Part shown: piece by piece, positions 1-8,352 of the stretch | Numbering within the stretch: position 1 is the first letter of the stretch | Layout: every line of letters starts with the position of its first letter | Origin: Terriglobia bacterium | GTDB taxonomy: Bacteria > Acidobacteriota > Terriglobia > Bryobacterales > Bryobacteraceae | Direction of reading: 5' to 3' | DNA length: 64,000 nt | NCBI GenBank assembly: GCA_021325235.1 | Contig: JAJPHN010000010.1 | Location: 1-64,000 of the forward strand | The notes under the pieces: generated by a model | Database searches by the model: none | What the model was told of the DNA's origin: nothing | Seen by the model: only the letters and a program-made list of their open reading frames with translations | Position numbers and translations under genes: made by a program

Positions 1-266
1 CTCAGCCGCAGCTGGCGCAAGCCATACATCAAATCGGCACGAGTCTGATCGAGCCAGGCAGCAACGTTCATGTCGCGAGTGCTCTCTTTCTGAATCGAGT
101 AGTTGCCCAGCCTGCGTCGCGCCGCGCACACGGCGTCTTCGTGAGACATGCCCTGCGCTTCGAGACGCTCGCTGCTTTCCGCCAGATGATGCGCGAGCTC
201 GTCTCGCAGCTCGCGATCCAGCTCTTCAGACCGGAAAACGTTCCGCCAGCGCGTGAACCAGGGCAT
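1..266 (-). CDS. ADOP-type MacB-like ABC permease, N-terminal part (runs off the window)
   Basis: The first 88 residues of a permease are visible; the rest lies outside the window. The start MPWFTRWRNVF is followed by an acidic/basic helix (ELDRELRDELAHHLAES), a segment ending in AARRRLGNYS, and then WLDQTRADLMYGLRQLRL. This is the short N-terminal domain typical of acidobacterial duplicated orphan permeases (ADOP), which precedes the MacB periplasmic core and FtsX-like membrane domains. The start ATG is 264-266, 10 bases after the stop of the PadR gene, so the two are probably cotranscribed. PadR next to an orphan MacB-like permease is a recurrent acidobacterial pairing. The substrate is unknown; export of a small molecule or lipid is the usual guess. 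Confidence 0.85.
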   Translation of the reverse strand, partial: MPWFTRWRNVFRSEELDRELRDELAHHLAESSERLEAQGMSHEDAVCAARRRLGNYSIQKESTRDMNVAAWLDQTRADLMYGLRQLRL

Positions 267-276
267 AAGCGTTTCC

Positions 277-612
277 TCAGGAGTAACGCAGCACGCGCGC
301 CACGCCGCGGGTCAGCTGCGTCCATTTTTCGCACTCGGCGGCAAGCTGCTTTTCGCCGCGCGCCGTGATCGAGTACATCTTCGCTTTCCGGCCTTTGTCG
401 GTGATTTCCCACTTCGCCGAAATCCAGCCGTCCTGCTCCATTCGATGCAGCGCCGGGTAAAGCGAACCCTCTTCCACCTGCAGCAATTCGTTCGATACCG
501 CATGGATCAGCTCCAGCAGGCCGTAACCGTGCAGCGGACCGCGCGATTTGAGCATGCGCAGGATCAGCAGCGTGAGCGTGCCCTGGAGTTTGTCGTTCGG
601 ACTTTTTGGCAT
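277..612 (-). CDS. PadR family transcriptional regulator
   Basis: This 111-residue protein has the PadR winged-helix pattern. The N-terminal segment KLQGTLTLLILRML is followed by GPLHGYGLLELI, the recognition-helix region EEGSLYPALHRME, and the wing DGWISAKWEITDKGRKAKMYSIT. The C-terminal helix is short, so dimerisation probably uses only the last helix, as in subfamily-2 PadR proteins. It lies 10 bases upstream of the ADOP permease on the same strand and is expected to repress that operon and itself. A repeated TAGCTAGGTA motif sits directly before its start codon. Confidence 0.93.
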   Translation of the reverse strand: MPKSPNDKLQGTLTLLILRMLKSRGPLHGYGLLELIHAVSNELLQVEEGSLYPALHRMEQDGWISAKWEITDKGRKAKMYSITARGEKQLAAECEKWTQLTRGVARVLRYS

Positions 613-640
613 AGGTAGCTAGGTAAAGCTAGCTAGGTAT
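613..640 (-). promoter_or_regulatory. Probable PadR operator, repeated TAGCTAGGTA
   Basis: Two direct copies of TAGCTAGGTA lie at 616-625 and 630-639, 14 bases apart, with the palindrome CTAGCTAG at 629-636. They start only three bases upstream of the PadR start codon and cover its ribosome-binding region. A regulator bound here would block transcription or translation initiation of the padR-permease pair. That this is the PadR site is inferred from position and repetition. Confidence 0.6.
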
Positions 641-697
641 AGAGTAGACTCGAATCGCGGCCGTGTCAAGCGCGAGAAAATAGGCCGGGGGTTAGCC

Positions 698-1144
698 ATG
701 AAAACAGAATTTTTCGGAGTTGCTCCGCTGCTGCAGGTCTTTGACATGCCCATCGCGCTCCGCTTCTATCGCGACGTGCTCGGCTTCGCGGTTCTCCACC
801 AGTCTCAGGAAGGCGACGACGCCGACTGGTGCCATCTCTCCCGCGGCGGCACCGAAATTATGCTCAACACCATGTACGAGCGCGAGAATCGCCCGTCACA
901 GCCTGACATCGCGCGCTCGGCTGCTCACAGCGACACCGGCCTGTTCTTCGCCTGCCGCGATCTCGACGGCGCTTATCAGCATCTCCGCTCCCATGGCATC
1001 GATCTTCAGCCCCCGCGCGTGGCTCCCTACGGTATGCGTCAGCTCTGGTTCCGCGATCCAGATGGCTACGGACTCTGCTTTCAGTGGCCTTCGAACGAAC
1101 GCTGGGCGGAAGACTGGCGCAAGCGCTACGGCTTCGCTGCCTGA
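698..1144 (+). CDS. VOC (glyoxalase/bleomycin-resistance) family protein
   Basis: This 148-residue protein has one vicinal-oxygen-chelate fold. The first beta-alpha unit is LLQVFDMPIALRFYRDVLGF, and the second half carries RDLDGAYQHLRSHGI and the typical closing motif LWFRDPDGYGLCFQWP. Proteins of this kind act as small dioxygenases, isomerases or antibiotic binders, usually with a divalent metal; the substrate cannot be told from sequence. Its last 19 bases overlap the 3' end of the convergent AAA+ ATPase gene. Confidence 0.85.
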   Translation: MKTEFFGVAPLLQVFDMPIALRFYRDVLGFAVLHQSQEGDDADWCHLSRGGTEIMLNTMYERENRPSQPDIARSAAHSDTGLFFACRDLDGAYQHLRSHGIDLQPPRVAPYGMRQLWFRDPDGYGLCFQWPSNERWAEDWRKRYGFAA

Positions 1145-2505
1145 CCGGCCTCAGCGCCGAGCAGTCGACGGTTCAGCGCGCCCCCGGCAAACAACATTTC
1201 CTCCAGCGCGCGATCCACGGCCGCCGCGCTGAGAAGTGTTCCTGAATTCGAATCAGCCTCGATCTGCGATTGCGCGCAGCGCCGCATCAGCTCTTTGATA
1301 AAGGCCGCACTCACACCTTTAGTCCGTGCAACAATCGTCCCCAGCAGCTCCTCCGGAATTTCCAGCCCGCGCGTATAAAGCTTCGTCAGCCGCGCACGCC
1401 CTTCCTCGTCGGGAAGCGGAAATTCAATCGCCTGATCGATGCGCCCGGGCCGCGAAACCAGTGCCGGCTCGATCTGTTCGGGCCGGTTCGTGGTCAGGAT
1501 AAAGATCACCTCCACGTCTTCACGCAGGCCGTCCATTTCGTTCAGCAGCTTGTTCAGAAGAATCTCCTCGCCCGGGCCTCGCATCTGCGTTCGCTCGCGC
1601 GCAATCAGATCGACATCCTCGATCACCATCAGCGAAGGCTGTAGAAACCGCGCCAAACGGAAATATTCGCCGAGCAGACCCACCTGCTCGGCCGTAATCA
1701 GCAGCGTCGTGTGGCCGGGCAGCTGCGAGGCGAGATAGTGGATGGTGTGTGTCTTCCCTGTTCCCGGCGGACCGTAGAACAGCAGGCCTTTGCGCGCCTG
1801 GAAACGCAGCAACTTGAGTGCCTGCCGGGCGTTGACGAAATCGCGGATGTTCCGATCGAGCAGATCGAGTGTCTTGCGCGGAAGGATGACGTCGTCGCGC
1901 TTCACCTGCGCCAGCCGGTGCACTTTCACCATGCTGCCGCCGCCGCGCGGGTCCATCTGTGCCTCGAGCGAGATCACGCGCCCGCGATAGGTGCGGCCTT
2001 GCGCAATCAGCCGCTCGATCTCGCCCAACATCTGCTCAGAAACAGGCGCTGCGGTTTCGCCTGCGGGAAACGCGAGCTCCAGATGAACACCGGTTTGAAA
2101 GCCGAACCGTCCTCCCGGCGCAAACAGAACCGCGAACGGAACTCTTCCGGCACGCGCCAGCCACAGCGCATTCTTGAGACAGCGGGCTGGCATCGAATCC
2201 CCCACGTCGATTTCGTCGAACTGCAGCGGCCCCACGTCGATTGGGAACTGCTGGTTCGCGAGCACGTTGGCGAGCGTCGGAATTTCCATTCCGGGATGCG
2301 GCGAAACCAGTCCGAGCAGCTTCGTGCCGGAATACTTCTGAAGCAGTTCCTCGACTGCAAGCTGAACATCCAGGCGAGCCGAAAGCGGAAACTGACGAGC
2401 CGCCGTCGCAACCTCACCGGCCGGCACGCCAAAATGACTCAGCAGCTTCTTGCGCAGCTCACCGCCGCTCTGACTCGCATTGCCGAACGAGAAAACGAAT
2501 CCCAT
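1126..2505 (-). CDS. AAA+ ATPase, single AAA domain with a novel-looking N-terminal region
   Basis: A 459-residue protein whose C-terminal half is a classic AAA module: Walker A GPPGTGKT at 245-252, Walker B LMVIEDVD at 292-299, sensor-1 TTN at 338-340 and the arginine-finger segment SRPGR at 351-355. It resembles the ATPase domain of FtsH/Cdc48-type proteins but has no protease domain and no transmembrane helix. The first 200 residues match no family I recognise and may bind substrate. It is the last gene of a tightly packed minus-strand operon (11 bases after the MmcQ-like gene). A remodelling or unfolding role is likely; the target is unknown. Confidence 0.8.
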   Translation of the reverse strand: MGFVFSFGNASQSGGELRKKLLSHFGVPAGEVATAARQFPLSARLDVQLAVEELLQKYSGTKLLGLVSPHPGMEIPTLANVLANQQFPIDVGPLQFDEIDVGDSMPARCLKNALWLARAGRVPFAVLFAPGGRFGFQTGVHLELAFPAGETAAPVSEQMLGEIERLIAQGRTYRGRVISLEAQMDPRGGGSMVKVHRLAQVKRDDVILPRKTLDLLDRNIRDFVNARQALKLLRFQARKGLLFYGPPGTGKTHTIHYLASQLPGHTTLLITAEQVGLLGEYFRLARFLQPSLMVIEDVDLIARERTQMRGPGEEILLNKLLNEMDGLREDVEVIFILTTNRPEQIEPALVSRPGRIDQAIEFPLPDEEGRARLTKLYTRGLEIPEELLGTIVARTKGVSAAFIKELMRRCAQSQIEADSNSGTLLSAAAVDRALEEMLFAGGALNRRLLGAEAGQAAKP

Positions 2506-2516
2506 GTCGTAGGCGA

Positions 2517-2873
2517 TTATGGACGGCTGCGTTTCGCGTTTTTCGATTTCGTGCGGGCGCTCTTCTCAACCCGCAGTTTCCATGCCGCGTGCAGAGCGCC
2601 CGCGAGTTGATCTTCGGAAGCTCCGGCGAGCCGGATATGGGTCGCGCCATTGCGTCCCCAGCCGCCTTTTACCGGCAGAAAGATTGCGGGTGCTTCTGAA
2701 ACAAAAGCGGCCTGCTGTTCCGGATCGAGCATCAGATTGCCATAACCCTGATCAACAGCCGCAAGCGTTGCGAAAATGCGCCCTCCCACCCGAAAGTCGA
2801 CTGCGCCCATATGCGAGCCCTCTTCCGCTCCGTGAAGCGACAGCGCTAGTCGGCGAAAATCGGACGGAGTCAC
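2517..2873 (-). CDS. MmcQ/YjbR-like DNA-binding family protein
   Basis: A 118-residue protein with a GTG start. Features are the N-terminal helix DFRRLALSLHGAEEGSHMG, the strand GGRIFATLAAVD, and the closing GWGRNGATHIRL segment typical of the CyaY-like fold of the MmcQ/YjbR family. Members are small and mostly uncharacterised; some are annotated as DNA-binding from structure alone. It lies 7 bases downstream of the KimA-like gene. The basic tail (KSARTKSKNAKRSRP) would suit nucleic-acid contact. Confidence 0.75.
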   Translation of the reverse strand: MTPSDFRRLALSLHGAEEGSHMGAVDFRVGGRIFATLAAVDQGYGNLMLDPEQQAAFVSEAPAIFLPVKGGWGRNGATHIRLAGASEDQLAGALHAAWKLRVEKSARTKSKNAKRSRP

Positions 2874-2880
2874 GGCGCGT

Positions 2881-4749
2881 CTATTCGATATACCACGGCA
2901 CGTTCAGCACCGAAATGTGATTCGTGCCCTTCATGAGCAGATTCGTTTTGAGCAGCGTGGCGCGCTGGGAGTGAAGAAAATAGTTATACCAGCGCCGCTC
3001 CACAATCTCCGGAACGATCGCCACAATGCGGCAATCGGGATGCTGTTTCGCCAGTTCAAGCACGTAATCGACGATCGGCGCCACCACGAACCGGTACGGC
3101 GATTCGATGCAGACCAGCTTCGGAACCGGACGATTCGCCGCGCGCGCCGGAGCCACAACGTCCTGCTCCCATTGCTCGCGGAAATCATCGTGCTCCTCTC
3201 CCGCGCCTGAGACGTAGATCGCATGAATGTCGTCCGATATCGCGAACGCGCTGCATAGCGCGGCTTTCGCCAGGGCGCTCCAGCGCTGCATCGGCAGCAC
3301 GACACGCAGATTCGGCGTCTTCTCGATATCGAGCGGTCCGGGGCTGGCGACTTGTTCGAGTGTCTTGTCGTAATGGCTGCGTACACGATACATCAGCAAC
3401 AAAATCGCCGGAATTGTGACGACGGTGATCCAGGCGCCTTCCATGAATTTCGCCAGAATCACCACCAGCACCGTGATGCCGGTCGCCAACGCGCCCAGTC
3501 CGTTGAGGAACATGTTCGTCCTTACGCGCTGGCCGCCCTGCCGTTTCCAGTGTGCGACCATGCCCGCCTGCGACAACGTGAAAGCCAGAAACGCGCCCAC
3601 CGCATACAGCGGAATCAGCCGATCTGTAACACCGCCGAACGCAATGAGCAGCGCGGCCGTCAGGAAGGCAAGCACCAGCACGCCTTCCGAGTAGACCAGC
3701 CGCCGCCCGCGGTTGGCGAAGGAGATGGGCAGGAAGCGATCTTCGGCAATCACCCGGCACACGCGCGGAAAATCCGCGAAAGCAGTGTTTGCCGAGAAGA
3801 TCAGCACCAGCAGCACTGAGAAGATTGCTACATAGTAGAAGACGCCGCGCCCGCTGATCGCGGCGAATAACATCGAGAGCACGCTCTGGTAATTCGAGCC
3901 ATTCGGATCGGTGGCCGCGATCTTGTAGGAATGCGTCAGAAACGCGATGCCGCCCAGCATGATCACCAGACAGCCGATAATGATGCCGAGAGTGCGCTGC
4001 GCCGTTTTGGCTGTTGGCTCACGAAAAGCGCGCACGCCATTGCTCACCGCTTCCACACCCGTAAGCGCCGTGCAGCCGCTCGAAAAAGCCTTGAGCATCA
4101 GCCACGCGCTGAATGCTTCTACAGCATGAGGGGCACTCGGCGGAGCAATCACGGCCTGCGGTGCGCCGCCGCTGAGCATCGTCTTCAGCACGCCCCAGCC
4201 AATCGCTGTGAACATGGTCGCCAGGAACAAGTAGGTCGGCACCAGAAACACGCCGCCCGTCTCGCTCACACCGCGCAGATTCACAATGGTGATAATCGCC
4301 AGCGCAGCCAGGCACAGCAGCAGCGTTTTCGAATGCAGCGAGGGCACGGCTGACGTCAGCGCGCCGATGCCTGCCGAAATGCCGACCGCGGCCGTGAGCA
4401 CGTAGTCGATCAGCAGCGCCGAAGCGGCCAGCAAACCGGGAAACGTTCCCAGATTTTCGCGCGCCACTGTGTACGAACCGCCGCCTCCCGGATAAGCCGC
4501 AATCGTTTGCCGGTACGACAGGAACACGATCAACAGCAGGATGATAATCGCCGCGCTGATCGGCAGAATGTACGTTACGCCGGCAAGCCCAAGCGGGATC
4601 AGCAGCGTAAGCGCGGCTTCCGGACCGTACGCCGCCGAGCTCAGCGCATCGAGACCAAAAATTGGTATGCCTTTGGCCGTGCCAATCTGCTCCGCGCGCT
4701 CCTCGGAGCTCGCAAGCGGCCGGCCTATCAGAAAGTCGAGAAGGGACAT
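2881..4749 (-). CDS. kimA: KimA-like potassium transporter (APC/KUP superfamily)
   Basis: A 622-residue polytopic protein with about 12 membrane segments up to residue ~440 and a soluble C-terminal domain of ~180 residues. The N-terminus (FLIGRPL, then LDALSSAAYGPE), the FLSYRQTIAAYPGGGGSY segment, LLIDYVLTAAVGISAG and NLRGVSE closely match the pattern of Bacillus KimA (YdaO), a high-affinity K+/H+ symporter whose cytosolic domain binds c-di-AMP. Potassium uptake is therefore the best prediction, although databases often name such proteins amino acid permeases. It sits between a Nudix hydrolase (6-base gap) and an MmcQ-like gene. I see no c-di-AMP riboswitch upstream. Confidence 0.82.
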   Translation of the reverse strand: MSLLDFLIGRPLASSEERAEQIGTAKGIPIFGLDALSSAAYGPEAALTLLIPLGLAGVTYILPISAAIIILLLIVFLSYRQTIAAYPGGGGSYTVARENLGTFPGLLAASALLIDYVLTAAVGISAGIGALTSAVPSLHSKTLLLCLAALAIITIVNLRGVSETGGVFLVPTYLFLATMFTAIGWGVLKTMLSGGAPQAVIAPPSAPHAVEAFSAWLMLKAFSSGCTALTGVEAVSNGVRAFREPTAKTAQRTLGIIIGCLVIMLGGIAFLTHSYKIAATDPNGSNYQSVLSMLFAAISGRGVFYYVAIFSVLLVLIFSANTAFADFPRVCRVIAEDRFLPISFANRGRRLVYSEGVLVLAFLTAALLIAFGGVTDRLIPLYAVGAFLAFTLSQAGMVAHWKRQGGQRVRTNMFLNGLGALATGITVLVVILAKFMEGAWITVVTIPAILLLMYRVRSHYDKTLEQVASPGPLDIEKTPNLRVVLPMQRWSALAKAALCSAFAISDDIHAIYVSGAGEEHDDFREQWEQDVVAPARAANRPVPKLVCIESPYRFVVAPIVDYVLELAKQHPDCRIVAIVPEIVERRWYNYFLHSQRATLLKTNLLMKGTNHISVLNVPWYIE

Positions 4750-4755
4750 GCCGCT

Positions 4756-5280
4756 TCAGGACGACATCTGATCGCGCAGCGTGTAATACCCGATGATGGT
4801 TTTTCCATCCAGAATGTCGCCGCGCCGGATCATCGCGCCTACCTCCAGCCAGTCGAACCACTGGATCTGGATGCGTTCGTCGTCCATCAGCTCCTGCTTG
4901 CCGGCCGTCAGTTCTTTGGCCAGATAAATGTCCATCTTCTCGCCAACGTACCCGGGACTCGGCCAGAACGTCACCAGCTTCTTCCAGCTCGCCGCCGTGT
5001 AGCCCGTCTCTTCCCGCAGTTCGCGCCGCGCCGCTTCGAGCGAGCTCTCGCCCGGGTCGAGCCGCCCCGCCGGCAATTCCCAAAGTTCCTGTCCCGCCGG
5101 AAGCCGGAACTGCTTCACCAGCAGAATGCGCTTCCGATCGTCGAATGCGAGCATGACGGCCGAGCCGGGATGCCGCACAGTGTTGCGATGAATCTCGAAG
5201 CCGTCCGGATCGGTGGCAACTTCGTCGGTGATCGTGAAAAGCTTATTCTTGAAAACCTCTTTGGACGAGATGATCTTCAT
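4756..5280 (-). CDS. Nudix hydrolase, ADP-ribose pyrophosphatase type
   Basis: A 174-residue protein with a complete Nudix box in the middle ([20 protein letters not shown], then TGY) supplying the Mg2+-binding glutamates. The N-terminal strand pattern ([28 protein letters not shown]) and the downstream [15 protein letters not shown] loop are those of the ADP-ribose/NADH pyrophosphatase group (NudF/YqkG). It probably hydrolyses ADP-ribose to AMP and ribose 5-phosphate in the cytosol. It is embedded between two APC-type transporters with 6-base gaps on both sides, so it is cotranscribed with them. Confidence 0.9.
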   Translation of the reverse strand: MKIISSKEVFKNKLFTITDEVATDPDGFEIHRNTVRHPGSAVMLAFDDRKRILLVKQFRLPAGQELWELPAGRLDPGESSLEAARRELREETGYTAASWKKLVTFWPSPGYVGEKMDIYLAKELTAGKQELMDDERIQIQWFDWLEVGAMIRRGDILDGKTIIGYYTLRDQMSS

Positions 5281-5286
5281 AAGTGC

Positions 5287-7569
5287 TCAGGCGAGTCCGG
5301 CGCCATCGTCTTCCGCACGCGGCGCACCTACCGGAATTGTATTCAGATCCGGCTTCTCGCGCGAAATTTCGCGCTCCACTTCCGCCACGACCTCGGGATA
5401 CTTGCTCGAATGCAGTTGCTTCTCAAAGAGCCGCAGCGCCACACTGACCACATCGCGGTGATGCAGCCGGCCGCCGATGCCGGGCCGGTCTGCCAGCTCC
5501 TGCCAGAGCTGATGCACCAGATCGATATCGCTGGGCCACAGGCGCGGCTGATGCGGACCGAGCGAATAAATATGTGCGCTGCCATCGCGAGGCGAAATAA
5601 TTTCGAGACCCAGCGCGGGCCGCGGCGCCGGCAGATGTTCCCACGCTTCGCCAATCAACCGCGCCTGCTCATCCGGCGTCAGCATCGGCGAGAGCGCGGT
5701 CACGATACGCGAAGAGTTGAGCTGCGCCGCTGTAGAAACCAGCGCTGAGGGTTCGTCGCGCCCGGGCACGGTTAGCAGCTCGACATGTTTACCGGCTTTT
5801 TCGGCAACCGTCACCACGCGTGTAAACGCCTCCGTCTCGCGCGAGCCGCAGATCTGATCCGGCCGCAGCCGGTGCTCGCTCGAGCTGATCGGACCCAGCC
5901 GGTGAACCGCCACTGCCACCACATCCTGTTTCGCCGGGTTGATCTCTTCCAGAATCAGCCGCAAATGATCGAGGCGATTTGGATTGCTCACGTCCACCAG
6001 AATGTTGCCGGGCCGCACATGCACACCCTGCGTCGAAACCGCGCCGTGCTCCTCCAGGCGGAACTTCTCGTTATCCGGATCGGCTTCCACCGAAATCCGC
6101 CGGTTATGACGCTCCGAGAGTGCAAACGCGGTGAAAAATCCAATCGTAAAGATCGAGCCGGAAATCGTCGCTGTCTTTTTCGTGACGACATTGATCAGCG
6201 CCAACAGAAAAAGGCTGCTCGTAATGAGTATCAGCCCGAGCGGAACCTCGGTCCCCCCAATTCGGAAATTCAGCGGCACTTTCCACTCGCGCGCTTCCGG
6301 CCGTTTGTAACGCAGCACCAGCACCGACAGCGCCTTCATCGCGAAGCTCCAGATCACGCCGAATGCATACGCCTCGCCGAGCGTCTCCACATTGCCTTTG
6401 CTCAGAACGATCGTGATGATCTGCAGCAGCACCACCAGATTGATCAGCCGGTGCGTCGTGCCATATTTGCGATGCGGCTGCCGGAACCAGTCCGGCAGAA
6501 CGCCATCCTCGGCCACGCGATTCAGCACGCCGTTCGAGCCGATAATCGCCGTATTCACCGCGCCTGACAGAATCAGCGTGCCAACCAGCACCACAAAGGC
6601 ATGGAAGAGGAGTTTGAGAATCGTCGGCCCGACCAGGTAATTCGAAAGTCCGCCGATCAGGTTGTCGAGGTACTGCGCGCGCTCGCTGTCGGGAATCAGC
6701 ATCACAGCGAAAAACGAAACCAGCGAAGTGAACAGCAGGCTGTAGACAATCACCACCATGCCGGTCTTCTTGAGGTTCTTGAGCTTGGGCGCTTCGAGTT
6801 CGCGATAAACCTGCGCCAGCGTCTCAAAGCCGCTCATCGCCAGCAGCGAATGGCCCAGACCAACCAGAATCGCTACCAGTGTGATCGTCGGCGCCACCGT
6901 TCCTTCGAGCCAGCCGAGCGCATCGCTGCCGTAATGCAGGTTGGCTTTGGTCGGCAGCGGCACCGGCTGAAAACCTTTAAGCGCCATCGTGAGCCCGCAC
7001 CAGCCGATGAGCATCACCACCATAACCGTCGTCACATACATGATCCGCAGCGCTTTTTCGCTCGACTCATGGATGCCGATGATGTTCTGCCACCAGAAAT
7101 AAACGGTCACCACGAGCGCGAAACCGCCGGCGAATAGCGGCGGCTGCACGTGCAGACCAGTATGTGCATGCTGCGCCAGCTCGTTGATCAGTCCGGCCAG
7201 GTACAGTCCCGCGCTCACCGCGCTGATCGGCCCTGTGAGCACATAATCGAACATCAGCGCCGAGACGGAAAATTTCGCCAGCGTCGCGCCCATCGCTTCG
7301 TGCACCACTTTGTACACGCCGCCTCGCACAAACATGCTCGAGCTCTCGATGTAAATAGCTCGTATGGCGAAGCCGAACAGCATGATCGCCAGAATGAACC
7401 ACGGCGCCGATTTGCCGATAGCGCTTTCTGCGATGCCGCCCGCGTAATATGCCGAGGAGGCGAGGTCGCTTAAGACAATCGCGGCCGCCCGCCAGAACGA
7501 AATGAACGACAACATGACTGTTGTCGCCACAATGACTTTGGTTTTAGGAGTGATCGCCGGGGAAGACAA
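5287..7569 (-). CDS. APC superfamily permease with a C-terminal USP-like cytosolic domain
   Basis: A transporter of about 760 residues: roughly 12 membrane helices from FISFWRAAAIVLSDLASSAYY to about residue 490, then ~250 soluble residues with alternating strands and helices that look like a universal-stress or cation-transporter regulatory domain. Conserved APC features include DLASSAYY, the ESSSMFVRGGVYKVV loop and SALMFDYVLTGPISAVSAGLYL. An ATG at 7659 is in frame, but it abuts a terminator hairpin (7662-7692) and the added residues look non-coding. I prefer the TTG at 7569, preceded by AAGGA. It heads the five-gene operon. The substrate is unknown. Confidence 0.8.
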   Translation of the reverse strand: MSSPAITPKTKVIVATTVMLSFISFWRAAAIVLSDLASSAYYAGGIAESAIGKSAPWFILAIMLFGFAIRAIYIESSSMFVRGGVYKVVHEAMGATLAKFSVSALMFDYVLTGPISAVSAGLYLAGLINELAQHAHTGLHVQPPLFAGGFALVVTVYFWWQNIIGIHESSEKALRIMYVTTVMVVMLIGWCGLTMALKGFQPVPLPTKANLHYGSDALGWLEGTVAPTITLVAILVGLGHSLLAMSGFETLAQVYRELEAPKLKNLKKTGMVVIVYSLLFTSLVSFFAVMLIPDSERAQYLDNLIGGLSNYLVGPTILKLLFHAFVVLVGTLILSGAVNTAIIGSNGVLNRVAEDGVLPDWFRQPHRKYGTTHRLINLVVLLQIITIVLSKGNVETLGEAYAFGVIWSFAMKALSVLVLRYKRPEAREWKVPLNFRIGGTEVPLGLILITSSLFLLALINVVTKKTATISGSIFTIGFFTAFALSERHNRRISVEADPDNEKFRLEEHGAVSTQGVHVRPGNILVDVSNPNRLDHLRLILEEINPAKQDVVAVAVHRLGPISSSEHRLRPDQICGSRETEAFTRVVTVAEKAGKHVELLTVPGRDEPSALVSTAAQLNSSRIVTALSPMLTPDEQARLIGEAWEHLPAPRPALGLEIISPRDGSAHIYSLGPHQPRLWPSDIDLVHQLWQELADRPGIGGRLHHRDVVSVALRLFEKQLHSSKYPEVVAEVEREISREKPDLNTIPVGAPRAEDDGAGLA

Positions 7570-7661
7570 AGCTAATCCATTCCTTCGAGGAAGACCGAGG
7601 CTCCCATCCGCATACCAATTTAACTGTATCGAGTCCGAAGCAATGCTCCGGGCAAACACAA

Positions 7662-7692
7662 ACGCCGGAAGACAGCGCTGGTCTTCCGGCGT
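7662..7692 (-). terminator. Intrinsic terminator after the peptidoglycan-binding gene
   Basis: A perfect 12-bp inverted repeat (ACGCCGGAAGAC / GTCTTCCGGCGT) with a 7-base loop, followed on the minus strand by a T-rich stretch (TTGTGTTTG). It separates the gene ending at 7723 from the transporter operon starting near 7569, and argues against the transporter start at 7659. Confidence 0.8.
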
Positions 7693-7722
7693 CGCATTTC
7701 TCTCATCTGGTTAGATGCGGTG

Positions 7723-8244
7723 TTACTGCTGTGTGTCTTTCTTTTTGTCCTTGTCCGGGGTCACCGCGTTGGCTACGCCTTTGCCGACGTTCTTGGCAGC
7801 GTGGCCGGTGCCTACCGCCATCTTCTTCACGCCGCTTCCCACGCCTTTGCCAAAGCTGACCGCACCGTCGCCCACATGGCCGTCCTTGACATCGTGAGCC
7901 ATATCTTTACTGCCTTCCTTGATGTCTCTGCCGCCCGCCGGATAGCTGTTCGAAACGTTCTCACCCGAGGCTTTGAACTGCTGCTTCGGCGACGCTTCCT
8001 TCACGCCCAGACTGTCTAGCGTCTTCGCGCCGATACGCCCGTCCGCATCCAGATTCTGCGATGCCTGATACTTCTTCAGCGCACCCCGGGTTTGAGGTCC
8101 AAGGCGGCCGTCGATCGGACCCGGATCAAAGCCTTTATCCTTCAGCGCTTGCTGCACGTTCTTCACGGTCGCGGAGCTCTGCGCAAACGCTGGAACCGCG
8201 GCCAGCGAGGCTGCCAGAAACAGAGCAGCGAAACTTAATCTCAT
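7723..8244 (-). CDS. Secreted peptidoglycan-binding domain protein
   Basis: A 173-residue protein with a clear signal peptide (MRLSFAALFLAASLAAVPAFA). Residues ~27-80 form a PG_binding_1 domain: VKNVQQALKDKGFDPGPIDG, then GPQTRGALKKYQ and IGAKTLDSLGV. The remaining half is a Gly/Lys/Asp-rich low-complexity tail ending in DKDKKKDTQQ, probably unstructured. It should bind cell-wall peptidoglycan in the periplasm without any enzymatic domain of its own. It is transcribed alone and closed by the terminator at 7662-7692. Confidence 0.85.
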   Translation of the reverse strand: MRLSFAALFLAASLAAVPAFAQSSATVKNVQQALKDKGFDPGPIDGRLGPQTRGALKKYQASQNLDADGRIGAKTLDSLGVKEASPKQQFKASGENVSNSYPAGGRDIKEGSKDMAHDVKDGHVGDGAVSFGKGVGSGVKKMAVGTGHAAKNVGKGVANAVTPDKDKKKDTQQ

Positions 8245-8352
8245 TTGAGTGTCTCTCCTTTTACGTACTTCTGCGGAAAGGTTCCGGAACTTCTGGATTC
8301 TAACAAGTTGGACGGTAGTTATGGGCGGATGTGACCGATTATTAGTACATTT

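Noticed and set aside
5287-7659. ATG start at 7659 for the APC transporter
   Set aside because: It would begin only 3 bases after a perfect terminator hairpin (7662-7692), leaving no room for a ribosome-binding site; the added residues do not resemble transporter N-termini.
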